Source of the DNA: Channallabes apus
Taxonomy: Eukaryota > Chordata > Actinopteri > Siluriformes > Clariidae
NCBI GenBank assembly: GCA_030522415.1
Contig: CM060113.1
Span: 16,263,651-16,327,650 of the forward strand
Direction of reading: 5' to 3'
DNA: 64,000 bases
A program made the translations under genes and the position numbers. The notes under the pieces were generated by a model that made no database searches, had not been told where the DNA came from, and saw nothing but the letters and a program-made list of their open reading frames with translations. How positions within the stretch are numbered: position 1 is the stretch's first letter; the number at the start of each line of letters is the position of its first letter. Positions 12,906 to 53,429 of the stretch are shown piece after piece.

Positions 12906-12934
12906 TTTCTTGGATTTTTTTTTTTTTTACAAAG
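12827..12934 (-). CDS. znf711: znf711 first coding exon (coding 12905-12827)
   Basis: The start ATG is at 12905-12903 and the donor is TTTG|GTAAGG. It encodes [13 protein letters not shown]...[10 protein letters not shown], matching the ZNF711 N-terminus. A TTTTAG acceptor at 12938-12935 suggests about 29 nt of 5' UTR, including an A-rich run, in this exon. Confidence 0.88.
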
Positions 12935-13876
12935 CTAAAAGTCATCACAGTGGAAATAAAAATAAAATAGAAAGAGAGAAGAAACGTACATAAGTCATAA
13001 CTGCCCGTAAGTGGGAGGAGAAATGTAGAAGAAATCATTAAGTCTTGTGTAATTGTATGATTAATGTAGACATACCTTCACATTTGCTGTTTTATTATTT
13101 AATACACATAAAGGTGTCAAATATAAAACAACAGTGTGTGTGAATCATCTGGAAGGAAAACACCTGCAAGTAAATATCGTGTCATTAATAACACCCCAAT
13201 AAACACTCACAAAATGTGCAACACACTTTATAAAGTTCAGAATTTATCTAATCCATCATTGATTTGTCTAGAATCAAATGAGACTTTCGTGCACTGTCAC
13301 AAATTATAACATGAAACGCGCACTTTGCCGGGGAATATTCCGCAACACACATGCCCCAAGTTGTTTTAACGTTGTGGAGGGAATTTCCAAAATTACGTAA
13401 TGGCACCGCCTATAATAAACACAGGAAGTCTTTCCCAGCGCCCCAATAAGCCCAGGAGCGCCAACATACCATTTAAAAAAAGCATAATATCTGCACCGTC
13501 CGTGCCTGACTTGTCGTGTCCTTCACAGTCGCTGTATGTCTAGCAAATTTCATGTTTTTCATTTCCCCCCCCACCTCCTCCTCCTCCTCCCTCCCCCACG
13601 CGCGCGTTCCCTCCTCTGCCCGTGTCTACCCATAGCCCTTTGCAGCAGCTGAAATCATGGCCATTGCACGCTATGCTGCTCTTACATGCGCAGCTTCGCC
13701 TGTTACGTCAAATCTTAACGTTTAGTTTTTTTTAAGCGACAATATTACACGCCAACAGAAACTTCAACGCAAACATAGGAAGGAGTTCGACCTTAAACGT
13801 ACTGAATATAGGATACATCAGACTAACTACTTGTTTGTGTTAGCAATTTCTAGATATAGATCTGCCGCAGGCGCGT

Positions 13877-13901
13877 CCGCCATCTTGAATTCCGCCATTT
13901 T
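13877..13901 (+). promoter_or_regulatory. Two YY1-like motifs just inside znf711 intron 1
   Basis: CCGCCATCTTG at 13877-13887 and CCGCCATTTT at 13892-13901 match the YY1 consensus. They lie about 65-90 bp downstream of the proposed exon 1 donor. Binding is inferred from motif only. Confidence 0.4.
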
Positions 13902-13964
13902 AGTTCATGCTAGTTAGCATTAGTGGCATTATCCGACGCGAATGAAAGAAAACATATTACTTAC

Positions 13965-14400
13965 ACAGACACGTTGTTGTTACACGCATCTAGTTCGTGA
14001 AACCGAACACTTTGTGTTCGTTCGGGTCTCGGAATTCGTATATCGACGAATATCTCACTCCGTGAAGAGATCGGTCTGTTAGCACAGGTAGCTAGCTGGC
14101 TAAGCAAGGCCCTTTGACGAGCTTTTGTTTGTTACGTTGTCCGACGAGGCCCAAACAGGCCGCGGCTCAAGTTTTGGTAACATCCGGTGTCGCTAGCGAC
14201 GCTTTTACCTGATCCGCTGATTCGTCTTTGGTGTGCCAACGCCCTTCTTATTGTAACGAATACATTATTATCCAGTTTTGCCTTTATTTTCCAGCCGTAG
14301 CGCATCTGCGGCCTGTACATCCAGAATCCCCGAGCAAGCTTTCGCAGGCCCGGGCCAATCAGGCTGCGCGCCGCCAACAGGGGCGGGAGGGGGCAGACAA
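13965..14400 (-). promoter_or_regulatory. znf711: znf711 promoter and probable non-coding first exon
   Basis: This is a GC-richer island upstream of the first coding exon. It contains CCAAT at 14355-14359 and a GC box at 14380-14390. A consensus donor CTGT|GTAAGT on the minus strand (GT at 13964-13963) could end a 5' UTR exon. The exact start site cannot be read from sequence. A minus-strand ORF across 14132-14377 has no recognisable family and is probably chance. Confidence 0.6.
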
Positions 14401-14459
14401 TGCGCGCGAGGCCTCGCTCACCGCCGAGCCTGGGCCATTTACGTCACCTCATAGAGAAT

Positions 14460-15736
14460 CATAGCCGAAGCTATTATGTTATTAACTCGATTTAAGCTTG
14501 TGTTAGAAATAAAACTGTCTGCTAAGACACTAAACAAGTAACTAACCATGACAAATACTGCACTCATATATCGTACTTTAGTATTGGTCTTGTATTTACA
14601 ACGGAAATGTGCGGTTTGTAATGAGGCCTTTAAGGCAGTTATTAAGGGGGTCCTTTTGTGTGAATTTGGGAAAAATTAATTGAATTATTTAGTGGGTCTG
14701 GCCAATAGATTATGAAGTGAATAAGAACACATGCCAAGATGTTGAAAATGCATCAATAACCCTTACAAATTGCTGTATATAAGGTATATTGGACCTTGAG
14801 GCCTACATCTGAGCTAAATTAACAGGTCTGACTAAACCTTTCCCCTTCCCTTAACTATTAGAATGATTCCTTTCCAAACAAACTGATTTTAAAGTCCAAC
14901 ATCATGAGGTACACACAGGAGAGAACCTGACTGTCACTGCTGTCATCATTGACAAAACTATTACTGTGATTCAGTGTTTACATTTGCAATTTTGATTATC
15001 ACAAATAATGGAGACCAGTAGGTTTCTATGTAAGCACATGTATATTTTACAGATACCTTTAAAAAAAAAGTTCTATATTGTGTGCATAAAGACAGTCATC
15101 AAGTTCTTGAAACCAGTTACTATTACTTGTAATTACAAATAAATTGCCTCACAGGAACCTACAAATGCTGCCATGTTTAAAATAAGAAAATTGTAGTGGG
15201 TCAGGTTTATTTTTGGAAGGCCAAATTATAATTAAACAATGACTACCATTTATAACCAGCCTGATACTGAATGTTAATTTATCTTGGCTTCCAAAAACTT
15301 GAATTCACTAAACATTTGAAGAGACTGTTGGGATAGTGGAAAAAGGGAAGAGAAGACAAAATTTTGGAGACTGTTGAAGCAGAACCCAGTGACTTTGATT
15401 TATTATAGGTTTTTTTTTTTTTTTACTTTTTGAGAAAATGGAAGACTGCATAGACTTTTTTTCTGCCTTGAAAATGTCAGATAAAATTCCACTGAAACAG
15501 CCCATACACATAATTCCTTCATTTCTGGAAGAACAAATAGAATATCCAATTGTTCTGAATAAGAATCTAAGAACTTACTTCCCAAATTACATTTTGAAAA
15601 CAACATATACATATGCTCTAAGTATTTTATACACTACAACACAGTTATTTTTCCAGGAACTTCTCCAGTCATCATAAAAATAAAGCAGCATTGCATAATG
15701 TCATCCCAATAGATTTCCATTAGCGATTCTCCGGGT
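14460..15736. other. Spacer between slain 3' end and znf711 promoter
   Basis: AT-rich sequence with poly-T at 15411-15424. No ORF with a recognisable family is present; short ORFs near 15300-15680 are low complexity. It is the only true intergenic stretch between the two genes. Confidence 0.6.
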
Positions 15737-15906
15737 TTTATTATGGCAGTGAGGGTAAAGAGGAGTCATGCTAGAGTTCCAGGATTGCTGTATTTTTGTG
15801 CCTCTCTTCGCGTCTTGGTGTGTCCAGCATCCCTGTGATGTTTATAAAGGCAGCGGGTGTTTTATGGATGTTTTCTAGGAGTGTGTTTGGGAAAATGACA
15901 AAAGCT

Positions 15907-44802
<28,896 letters not shown>

Positions 44803-44813
44803 TCTTCTGCTCT

Positions 44814-46175
44814 ATGAGGCAGAAACAACAGGCTCATGCATGTTATCTGTGTGCATTTCCCCACTCATAAAAGACCAGAGGTAGTAGGTACAAGCTTAAA
44901 GCTACCCGAAAGTTAGCTCATCTAGACTTCTATTTATTCGTAATAAAAAGATTGAAGAACAAAAAATGTGTTATAAAGATTTAGGACTAATCTTAATGAT
45001 AAAGAGAATCCTAGATGCCAATTCTTAATCTTTGCTTGCCACACCTTGATCCACTCTATATTTACATAGTACAAACTAGTAGAAATACAATGAAACCCTT
45101 CGAAATCTCATAACAACTGAATACTACTACTACTAGTAATAGGTTAACATATCAGTGACACTAACAAATATAATATTTCTTTATATAACGTAATCGGAGT
45201 TCCATTTTTCGTTCAGGTCTCTGTAGTTTGTTCCTCACTCGTGCAAATCTCTTCAGCAAAAACTTGCAAATAAGCATGGGTTTACCTCCTCCTGTCATGG
45301 ATTACCTCTCATTGACTGTGGAAACAAAAAACTTTGGAGGTAGCAGAGGTGAATAAGTGCATTTACATGGACTCGAATATTCTACTAATAATCGTAATAA
45401 TAGTCCAATCGGAATAAAAATTTATCACGTAAATCAGTGGTCCCCAATCACCATACGCAATCAAACACAAAGTTCGACCGAGCCGTGGATGATTTAGTAC
45501 CGGGCCACACAGAAAGAATGAAAAATATATTTTATTTCATTTAAATTTTTATTGACTATCGGAGTCTGCAGTGTGTTTTATTTTGAAAAATGATTAGATT
45601 GTCCCCCATTCGCTTCTGTTTGCACATCGCAAAATGTGATTCACATGCTCCAAACCTGATCTGTATAATAAATGTGGCATTAAAAGGGTGTTTGAAACAA
45701 CTTCAACTCTGCTGATGTTCTGGTTTAAAATCAAGGCGGAATATCCTCAAAACTTCACATAAGCATTAAAAATCCTCTTCCATTTTCAACAACCCATCAT
45801 GGCGAGAAGGGCACCAATGAAAATGAAATTAAGGAGCAGACTGGACATGAGGAATACACAGGTGTCACTCCTATATGGGAATGTCTCATCAACAAGTTTC
45901 TACATCTACCAACAAAGTAAAGTACTAATACAAAGTCTAGCCTTCAAAGATTTTAAATGGTGACAGTGCCCTTGTCAAGGCTGTGTAATATGCCATATAT
46001 ATGCAATCAAATACAAAGGTTGTTCTGTAATGAGGGAACAAACCATAAGAGGGTGTGCTGTAATACAAAAATAATCAACAATGTGGTGTGGCCACTCACA
46101 AAGCAGGGTGTTTCCCGTAACATTATGTACACAGTATTTTAGAAAATGGAGATAGAGGACAAGGAAGAAATAACA
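44814..46175 (-). other. slain 5' intron with Charlie-like remnant at 45435-45640
   Basis: CAGTGGTCCCCAATCACC at 45435 and CCGTGGATGATTTAGTACCGGGCCACACAG resemble the 5' end of a Charlie-type hAT. The remainder is unique AT-rich sequence. Confidence 0.55.
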
Positions 46176-46325
46176 GGGGTAGTCGGCGGTTAAACTGGAC
46201 TACTAATCGAAAGGTCCCATGTTCAAACCACAGCACTTCTAGGCCCTTACCCCTTAACTGATTACATGTATAAAGAGATAAAATAAGGGTGTCTGCCAAA
46301 TGCCACAGATGTAATAAAGTATTCA
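46176..46325 (+). repeat. V-SINE-like element
   Basis: A tRNA-like head with ATCGAAAGGTCCCATGTTCAAACC (B box GTTCAAACC) is followed by the tail AAATAAGGGTGTCTGCCAAATG, characteristic of fish V-SINEs. Confidence 0.65.
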
Positions 46326-46540
46326 ATGAGTTTTTTAAGGACTAGAAAAGAGGATTTTAAAATGAAGGAAGGTTGAGGGAGATCAAGACCAGAAGGTGGT
46401 GGTAATGCAACTGTAAATAGTCTACTTATGTCCTTCAATGGCTGTGTACATGTTCTGTACGCAAAGACAATAAAGTTGAAATAGTATCCCATATCTAATA
46501 TCTGACTGTTGTATTCTGTTTTGCCACTTTTTTTTATATA

Positions 46541-46688
46541 CATGGCTAAGTGGTTAGCACTGTGAGGGATCTTAGGGTGTGGAGTTTTCACGTTATCCCA
46601 GTGCTTGGTGCGTTTCCTCTGGGAAGTTCGGTTTCCTCCCACAGTCCAAAGACATGCAGGTTATGTTAACTGACATTTTCAAAATATA

Positions 46689-46732
<44 letters not shown>

Positions 46733-46775
46733 CTACACCTTAAGTGTTTCTACAGGACAGAACAGAAGATGAATG
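46541..46775 (+). repeat. Degenerate tRNA-headed SINE with (GT)n
   Basis: GGCTAAGTGGTTAGCACTGTG through CGGTTTCCTCCCACAGTCCA, then a GT tract at 46691-46731 and an AGAAGATGAATG end. Confidence 0.75.
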
Positions 46776-47350
46776 TTTATATATATATATATATATGATT
46801 ATTACTATATAAGGATTATAAGGTAGTAATTATTATATATCAACTTATTGAGTGACACTGCATACTTTTTATCCACTTACAATGAATCACAATGATATGG
46901 ATCGCCAATGAGCCACTTATTAGCCACTTATGTTACGGGAGCTATAAACAGTCGTACTCTGTGGTGATGTTGTTACCATAGAAACCATTCAAAGAATTGG
47001 ATTACCATGGGCACACGCTGCTCAACTCCTAATCTCTGCACTCTAACCTGGTCGAAGCTAAGCTAACCCGGTGCAATCAGTAGATACTGATGAAGACCAG
47101 CAGAGTTACGAACAGGTGCCCGTATTACATAATGTGAACCTGTAAACTATACAGCACTGATAGTTGACTGCAGACATATTTTGTAAATATTTCGAACTAA
47201 GAAAATATCCAGTATACACTGCTATCTAGCAACGAAACAAAACCAAGCTAAATCAATGAGGGTCGTTAGCTAGATAGCCAGCTAGCACAGTTGCCGGGTA
47301 AAGCACAGTGTGCTTTAAAATAGCCTTAAAGCTAGCATCAAACAACTTAC

Positions 47351-47660
47351 CTCACCAAATTCGTCCAGATCTAAAATCACCGACCGTCCAGCTGCAACAT
47401 TTATGTCTAAATGTATTTACCGACTACCTCTTTTCCCTCTTCCCTGCCCAATTACCCGAGTGCAACCTTGGCTGCTGGATAGTAAGCTGTTTCCCTGACT
47501 AGCCAGTTTGTTATGAAGCGCTGAGTAACCCGACTCTAAACGGACAAATCGGATAAAAGATCCCGCCCACGTGTCTGTGAGCCAATCAGATCTCTCACAG
47601 TTATACAGATTTTTAATCAACGTTTTAACATAACCCGCCTCCTGCAATATCATTGGCCAG
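47351..47660 (-). promoter_or_regulatory. slain2: slain promoter and probable non-coding first exon
   Basis: A strong minus-strand donor GTGAG|GTAAGTT (GT at 47350-47349) could pair with the acceptor at 44813-44812. The proposed exon holds a short uORF beginning at ATGTTGCAGC and ending TGA after seven codons. ATTGG/CCAAT boxes lie at 47582-47586 and 47652-47656, near a GC-rich stretch. The start site is not determined. Confidence 0.6.
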
Positions 47661-47807
47661 CAGTTTCCAATCACTAGTAGTCTTTCTATATTAGCCAGTC
47701 ATAGTCGTAGGCGGGACGTGTATGAAAAAAAAAGACACGCTGTCATACTTTGAGATTTAGCGCTCCTTGCTGGTTAGTTTAAGTTACGCGCGTATTGGAA
47801 ACTGTAA

Positions 47808-47992
47808 AGCAGGGATGTCAAACTGAATCCAGAGAGGCCCGGTGTATGTGCAGGTCTTCATTCCAACCAAGCAGAAGCCACGGTTGATCAAATTTCTACT
47901 GAAAACCACGAACGACTAACTAAACAGGTGGAATCAGTTGTGGCTTCTGTTTGGTTGGAATGAAAGCCTGCAGCCACACCAGCCCTACTGTA
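47808..47992. repeat. Fold-back repeat
   Basis: CAACCAAGCAGAAGCCAC at 47866-47883 and GTGGCTTCTGTTTGGTTG at 47939-47956 are inverted repeats with one mismatch. They are flanked by GCAGGGATGTCAAACTGAAT and GCAGCCACACCAGCCCTACT. This looks like a short non-autonomous DNA element. Confidence 0.6.
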
Positions 47993-48199
47993 TCTCTATC
48001 CAGTATAAAGTTGACATGACTCAACTTCAAGATAACTTCACCTGGATGACTGAGGATAAAGTTCTTTGTGACCTTTTTTTAGTCATCTTTAGTAACAGCT
48101 TTTTTATCTGCATTTTTGGCTGTAGGATTTATTTTCATTAACTCTTAGAGATGAATACATTATCTAATATTTTCCTTCCTTTCAATACACTTTGTCCAT

Positions 48200-48925
48200 C
48201 TGTCCACAAGGTTTCATATTCCCTCATTAAAATCATTTTTAGGCTGAGCTGCAAGCCACGAATGCACAGCTGTTTTCACTTCTGCATCAGAATTGAATCT
48301 TTGTCCTTTGTATGGCCGCTTTACAGGAGACCAAACAGGTCCAAGATCAGGACTATAGGAAGGATTCTGTCATACCTCAAAAAAAAAGTTTTTACAAAAG
48401 TTTTCACAGAAGTGTGAGTATGTGCATTGTCATGTGATATAACAACGCCCTTGGATAGCAGTCCTCTATGTTTAATCCGAAGTTTACAGTTCAGTTCTTC
48501 AATAAGCATCTCACTATAACAAGTACTGTTGATTGTTGAACCTTTTTCCAAAACTGGCTCTTGAAAATCTCAGAAAACGGTCAATAGATACTTGAAAAGT
48601 ATAAATTTTCCAGCTAACTTTTGATTTTTTTTTCTTGGTCAGCGATTGAGGATGTTTCCATGCCATATTTTGACGTTTACTCTCAGGCTCATTATAATAA
48701 ATCCATGTCTTGTCACGAGTAATGATTTTCTTTAAGAAACGTTCACCTATCGGTCCAAATTTAGTTTGCAGATATTCAAATGCTTTTGTTCATGCTACTG
48801 TATTCCGTGAGTTTAAATTTCATTACCCATCTCATACAAATGAATAACTGCACGCTGCTCTTCATTTGTGCAAATCATAAGTAGCGCATGCACCTTAGCT
48901 AACATCGCGGTTCAAAGGTTCACAC
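48200..48925 (-). pseudogene. mariner-like transposase remnant
   Basis: Read on the minus strand: MICTNEEQRAVIHLYEMG (N-terminus, about 48880-48825), EYLQTKFGPIGERFLKKIIT then RDKTWIYYNEPESKRQ (first catalytic Asp), INSTCYSEML...HRGLLSKGVVISHDNAHTH (second Asp, within 48551-48321). Frameshifts separate these parts. It belongs to the mariner branch rather than Tc1. Confidence 0.8.
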
Positions 48926-49049
48926 CTGCCCAACAGGGACTGGGAAGACAGTAGCCTTGAACAGAAAGCGCTGATTAAAGTGTGGCCAACAGAAGTTTTA
49001 ATATGACTGGAGTGTGGATAATTTTTGACTCATCCTCGGTTGTACCCTG

Positions 49050-50190
49050 TGGTAATATTATACTGTAACAGCTATAAAGTAAACAGGACATAAGAAGAAA
49101 TATTAAGGTATCTTGAAATTTGGAGGGGATGTCCAACAACCATATCCTAACTGTGAACTTCATTCACACCCCATCAATAATGATGGATGTTTTTCATTAG
49201 TTTATTCCTTTTAATTGTTTCTATTCTGTAAATACAGTATCATACAGGCATTCCTATATGTACATATTGAGCATGTATCCACTGAACAATGTTTGGACGG
49301 TTATCCTGTATATTACCATATACAGTATAATATATCCTTATTACCTACTGCACCTTCTGTACATAAATCATTCTCACTCCTGACCATACCCTCATATACC
49401 ACATTTGTTATTTATTGTAAATAGGCTACTTTTGTATTTCTGATTAGATGCTACGTGCATATAATTGGCTTTGTACATGTACTTTGCACAATGACAATAA
49501 AGTTGAATCAAATCTAATCTAGTACAATCTATTTATTAGACTTGGATTATGTGGAATGTCAAGTTCCTTGGAAGCACCTTTTCGTGTCTCTGAGAAGTGG
49601 AAACCCAGAGAAGTTCAAGTAAACATGAGGAAAACAAGCAAATATTCAGCCAGACTGTAACTTGGGCTCAAAATTAAGACAGGAACCTCCATCACCATGT
49701 GACCCTTCTGGGAATTTTATATACATCAAATTTGCATTTTGAGCATGTAGCAGATTCTCATACCAAGTGCAATGTACAACAATACTTGGTTGTCTATTTG
49801 AAAAGCAAATTCTTATTACTGGTGGAGATCAGTGACAGCCCCACCCTGTACACATAGTGTCCTATGTGAACTCCTAGTGTTTTATGATCCGCCACACCTA
49901 CTTCGATCAAAGTGATTTACTCCTGCTCGGCTGATGCAGGCTTGTTTTCTCTTATGGCTTGTGACTATAGTCGCTCAGTGGTTTATGACTAAAATTCTGG
50001 CAAACTGTTTTGTACCTGACCTAAAAATAACAACAACAAAAAAAGACTTGAAATGAAACACCTTTGCTGTTATACTGAATTTTCAGGCTCATAGCACTCA
50101 GTATGACCAGAAATCAACCCCTGGTATATCTACAGTACTGCAAAAAAGTAAATATAAATGATTCAGATCATCAAAAATTTTTTATATTAA
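49050..50190. repeat. LINE 3' tail at 49210-49525, then unique sequence
   Basis: TACTTTGCACAATGACAATAAAGTTGAATC ends a fish LINE-type 3' UTR near 49525. No gene is recognised in 49526-50190. Confidence 0.55.
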
Positions 50191-50610
50191 TATTTAATAT
50201 TAAATGCCCCCTGATAATCTTGCTAAAAACTTTCCTGAAGTGCTTTCCAGCAGTGCAGTGACAACAATACTGTAGCACAGCTGAAAAGGGAATCTCAGCA
50301 GAATGAGGTTAAACTTCGCGACACGTTATTAGCAGATGCTTTTGAACAGGAAAAGTTTTTAGATGAAAAGCCATGAAATCTTGGTAGATGCGCAACACAG
50401 TGATTTTACACTCAAGGAGAGTCGCACGAGTACAGATGTAGCTATACAGCCATCGTCAAACCATCAGTTTTACTGGGACAATGAAGTTTTGATGCATAAA
50501 TGGAATGAACATACTGTGAAGGACGGAGATGATTATGATTGGGGCACTATTAATCAATTTGTTGTTCCTACGCAATTTTCTCAAAATATTTTAGCAGTGG
50601 CACATGATCA

Positions 50611-50929
50611 GGCGTGTAGTAATGGTTAGCACTGTCGCCTTGCACCTCCAGGGTCCGGGTTCGATTCCCGGCCAGGCTCGATTCCCGTCTCTGTGTGCAT
50701 GGAGTTTGCATGTTCAAAGACATGCAGATTAGACTAATTGGTGTTCCCAAAAATTGACCATAGTGTGTGAATGTGTGTGTGTGTGCTCTGCAATGGATTG
50801 GCACGCTGTCCAGGGTGTGCCATACGGTGCCTCATGCCCTGAGTCTCCTGGGATAGGCTCCAGGTCCCCGCGACCCTAAATACAGGATAAAGCGGTATAG
50901 AAGATGAATGAATGAATGAATGAATGAAT
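50611..50929 (+). mobile_element. tRNA-headed SINE inside the gypsy remnant
   Basis: B box GGTTCGATTCCC and the same body as the 42275 copy, ending in (GAAT)n. A perfect 12-bp duplication GGCACATGATCA lies at 50599-50610 and 50930-50941. Removing it rejoins the integrase frame AVAHD/HLWSGHL. Confidence 0.95.
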
Positions 50930-51116
50930 GGCACATGATCATTTGTGGTCAGGTCATCTTGGGGTAACAAACATTTTTTTGCAACATTTCTTTTGTCCGG
51001 GTTTAAAATCTGACATTTCCCGTTGTTGTAAAACATGTCATTCATGCCAGATAGCTGGTAAGCCAAATCAGGTGATTCCACTGGTGCCGCTTTATCCAAT
51101 TCCAGTGGTTGGTGTG

Positions 51117-51352
51117 TGTTGATATATGTATGATTGCATGTGACTGTACCAATACATGACCAAAAGGTGGCAGTGTTTAGCAGGTATGTAAAGGGAATTA
51201 TTTTTTTCTTTCTCTCTCTGCACTTGACTCATAAAGAGCGGTGTATCTGTTTGTGTTCTTATATAATAAACTACGCCACATAAGGGCTGAAGATAAATGG
51301 TGTGGTGTCCATTATTGTTCCACTGCAAAAAGGCAAAGTTATTCTGCTAACA
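51117..51352 (+). repeat. Copia 5' LTR
   Basis: 236 bp, TGTTGATAT to TGCTAACA. It contains a TATA-like TATATAATAAAC stretch near 51260-51270 that also includes an AATAAA hexamer. Confidence 0.95.
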
Positions 51353-51366
51353 GGTTATGGGCCCAG
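51353..51366 (+). promoter_or_regulatory. Copia primer-binding site for half-tRNA-iMet
   Basis: GGTTATGGGCCCAG directly follows the LTR. It is the exact complement of the anticodon stem-loop segment CTGGGCCCATAACC of vertebrate initiator methionine tRNA (sequence from memory). This is how Drosophila copia primes, with a cleaved tRNA half. Confidence 0.8.
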
Positions 51367-51526
51367 GCGGCGGCGAACATGTGCGATAGCAAGATGTCTA
51401 GTTGCTAGCACGCCAAGAAGTAGCTAATTAGCTGAAAGTAATAGCTAGTTTATTGACGAGAGAACCGAAAAAAACTAAATCGAAGCTGAAAAAGGGAGTT
51501 AAGCTGAGCTACATACACAGAAAGCC

Positions 51527-52200
51527 ATGACAAACAGAAGCAAGACCAAGTGGCCCAAGTTTGACGGAAGAGCAGAGGAGTATGAGCTCTGGGAAGAAAG
51601 GATGTTGTGCTGCATGCACACTGCAGGCCTGAAGCAGACAATCCTAAACGAACCTGCTGCACCTCTGACGGTGGAGGAACAGACCCAAGAGGACAAGCTT
51701 AATGCGGACGCATATTGCACGCTGGCACCATTACTCGACAATACGAGCTTGGGACTGATATTCAGAGACACTAAAGACAAAGACAAAGAGAGAGTCTCCG
51801 AGTGTTACGAGAACACTACATCGGTAAAGGTAGGCCCCGGATTGTCTCCCTGTACATAACACTTACTTCGCTGAAGAAAACGGACACAGAGACTGTGACC
51901 GAAAACATTATCAGAGCAGAGCAAATCATTATGGCGCTCAGAGGTGCAGGTGAAGCACCAAGTGAAGGACTGATGATGGCGTTCGGGGCGCAGGCAGAAG
52001 AGGCCAGCCGGTCAGGGCAACAGCCACCGATACAGAGAAACGGGCTGCTCGTGGACACGGGTGCGTCATCCCACATCATCAATGACAGGAGCCGATTCAA
52101 GAACTTTGACAGCACCTTCAAGCCCGAGAGGCACAGCATGGAGCTAGCAGATGGGAAGCGCACCTTCGGGTTGGCACAGGGCAGGGGAGACGCGCAGGTG
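51527..52200 (+). pseudogene. Copia gag and protease, frameshifted and shortened
   Basis: Gag starts MTNRSKTKWPKFDGRAEEYELWEERM and shifts frame near 51835. The protease signature LLVDTGASSHIIND is at about 52047-52088. No CCHC zinc knuckle is found between gag and protease, so the segment that normally holds it seems deleted. Confidence 0.85.
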
Positions 52201-53429
52201 TGCCTCAACGACAGCGAGGGGCGCGGTGTACAGTGACGTTAAAAAACGCCCTCTACATCCCTTCCTTCCCACAAGAACTCTTCTCAGTTAAGAGTGCCAC
52301 CGCTAACGGTGCCAAGGTGTTCTATGATGAAGGTAAAAATGTTCATGTAGCACCTGGTGGAGCAAAGTTTAATATTCATGTATGTAAGAGAATGTATTAC
52401 TTGCAAACTGAGTATGATGAAGGTGATATGTGTAATGTCAGCCATGATATCCAAACATGGCATGAGATCATGGGCCATTGTAATTATGAGGACATCTTGA
52501 AACTACAGGAAGTAACAGTAGGCATGCACATTAAAGGTGCAAAACGTAGGCCTGATAAAGAATGTAGTGTATGCATAGAGTTTACTCAAACAAGAAACAG
52601 AGAGCCCACCGACAAAGCAAAGACACCACTTGAGCTGGTAAACACAGATCTAGCTGGTCCAGTAAGCAATGGATCAATAGAAGGTTTCAAGTATATGCAA
52701 TCTTTCACAGATGTGTGTACAGGGGCGGTATTTGTTTACTTTCTCAAAGCAAAGAGTGATTCAGTTCAGGCCACTGAGAAGTTCCTGGCAGATGTAGCGC
52801 CTTATGGCAATGTAAAATGCATACAGTCAGATAATGGGACTGAGTTCACCAATAGAGGATTTCAGACACTACTGAGACAGAATAAAATCAAACACGAAAC
52901 GTCTTGTCCCTACTCGCCACACCAGAACGGGATAGCAGAGAGGGAGGGACACACTCTTTTTGAAATGGCAAGGTGTAAACTCATTGACAGTGGTCTGCCC
53001 AAAAGCCTTTGGCATTATGCCATTCAGGAAGCTGCCTACACCAGAAATCGGTGCTTTAACAAACACACGGGCACTACACCTTACACAGCACTAACGGGGA
53101 AGAAGTGTGATCTAGCCAAGTTGCACAAATTTAGGTCAATGTGTTACGCCTACCAGCCAGATGGGGGTAAATTAGATTCTAGGTGTGAGAAGGGACTGTT
53201 TGTAGGACATGACAAGGGTAGCCCCGCCTTCCTAGTTTACTATCCCGGTAAACAGAAAGTACAAAAACACAGACTAGTGAAGTTTGTCACAAAGACAACT
53301 TGTGAGAGCGAGACCCAGACTAAGGAGCTAGAACTGGACCCCATAGTAAATAGTGAAGATAGAGAACCACCACTGTCTAGTACGCTCAACACTGATACAG
53401 TATACAGGCTGAAGGTTTACAGTCGCTAG
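52200..53429 (+). pseudogene. Copia integrase
   Basis: A long open frame. The zinc-binding region has WHEIMGHCNYEDI and CSVC; the catalytic D, D, E lie in NTDLAGP, IQSDNGTEF and HQNGIAEREG. It is followed by a copia-type C-terminus KGLFVGHDKG. It ends at a stop at 53429, just before a frame change to the RT region. Confidence 0.9.

Noticed and set aside
14132..14464. ORFs on both strands over the znf711 promoter
   Set aside because: They have no recognisable family and are explained by GC-rich promoter composition with few stop codons.
15438..15677. 79-residue plus-strand ORF downstream of slain
   Set aside because: AT-rich, no known motif, no promoter or splice support; likely chance.
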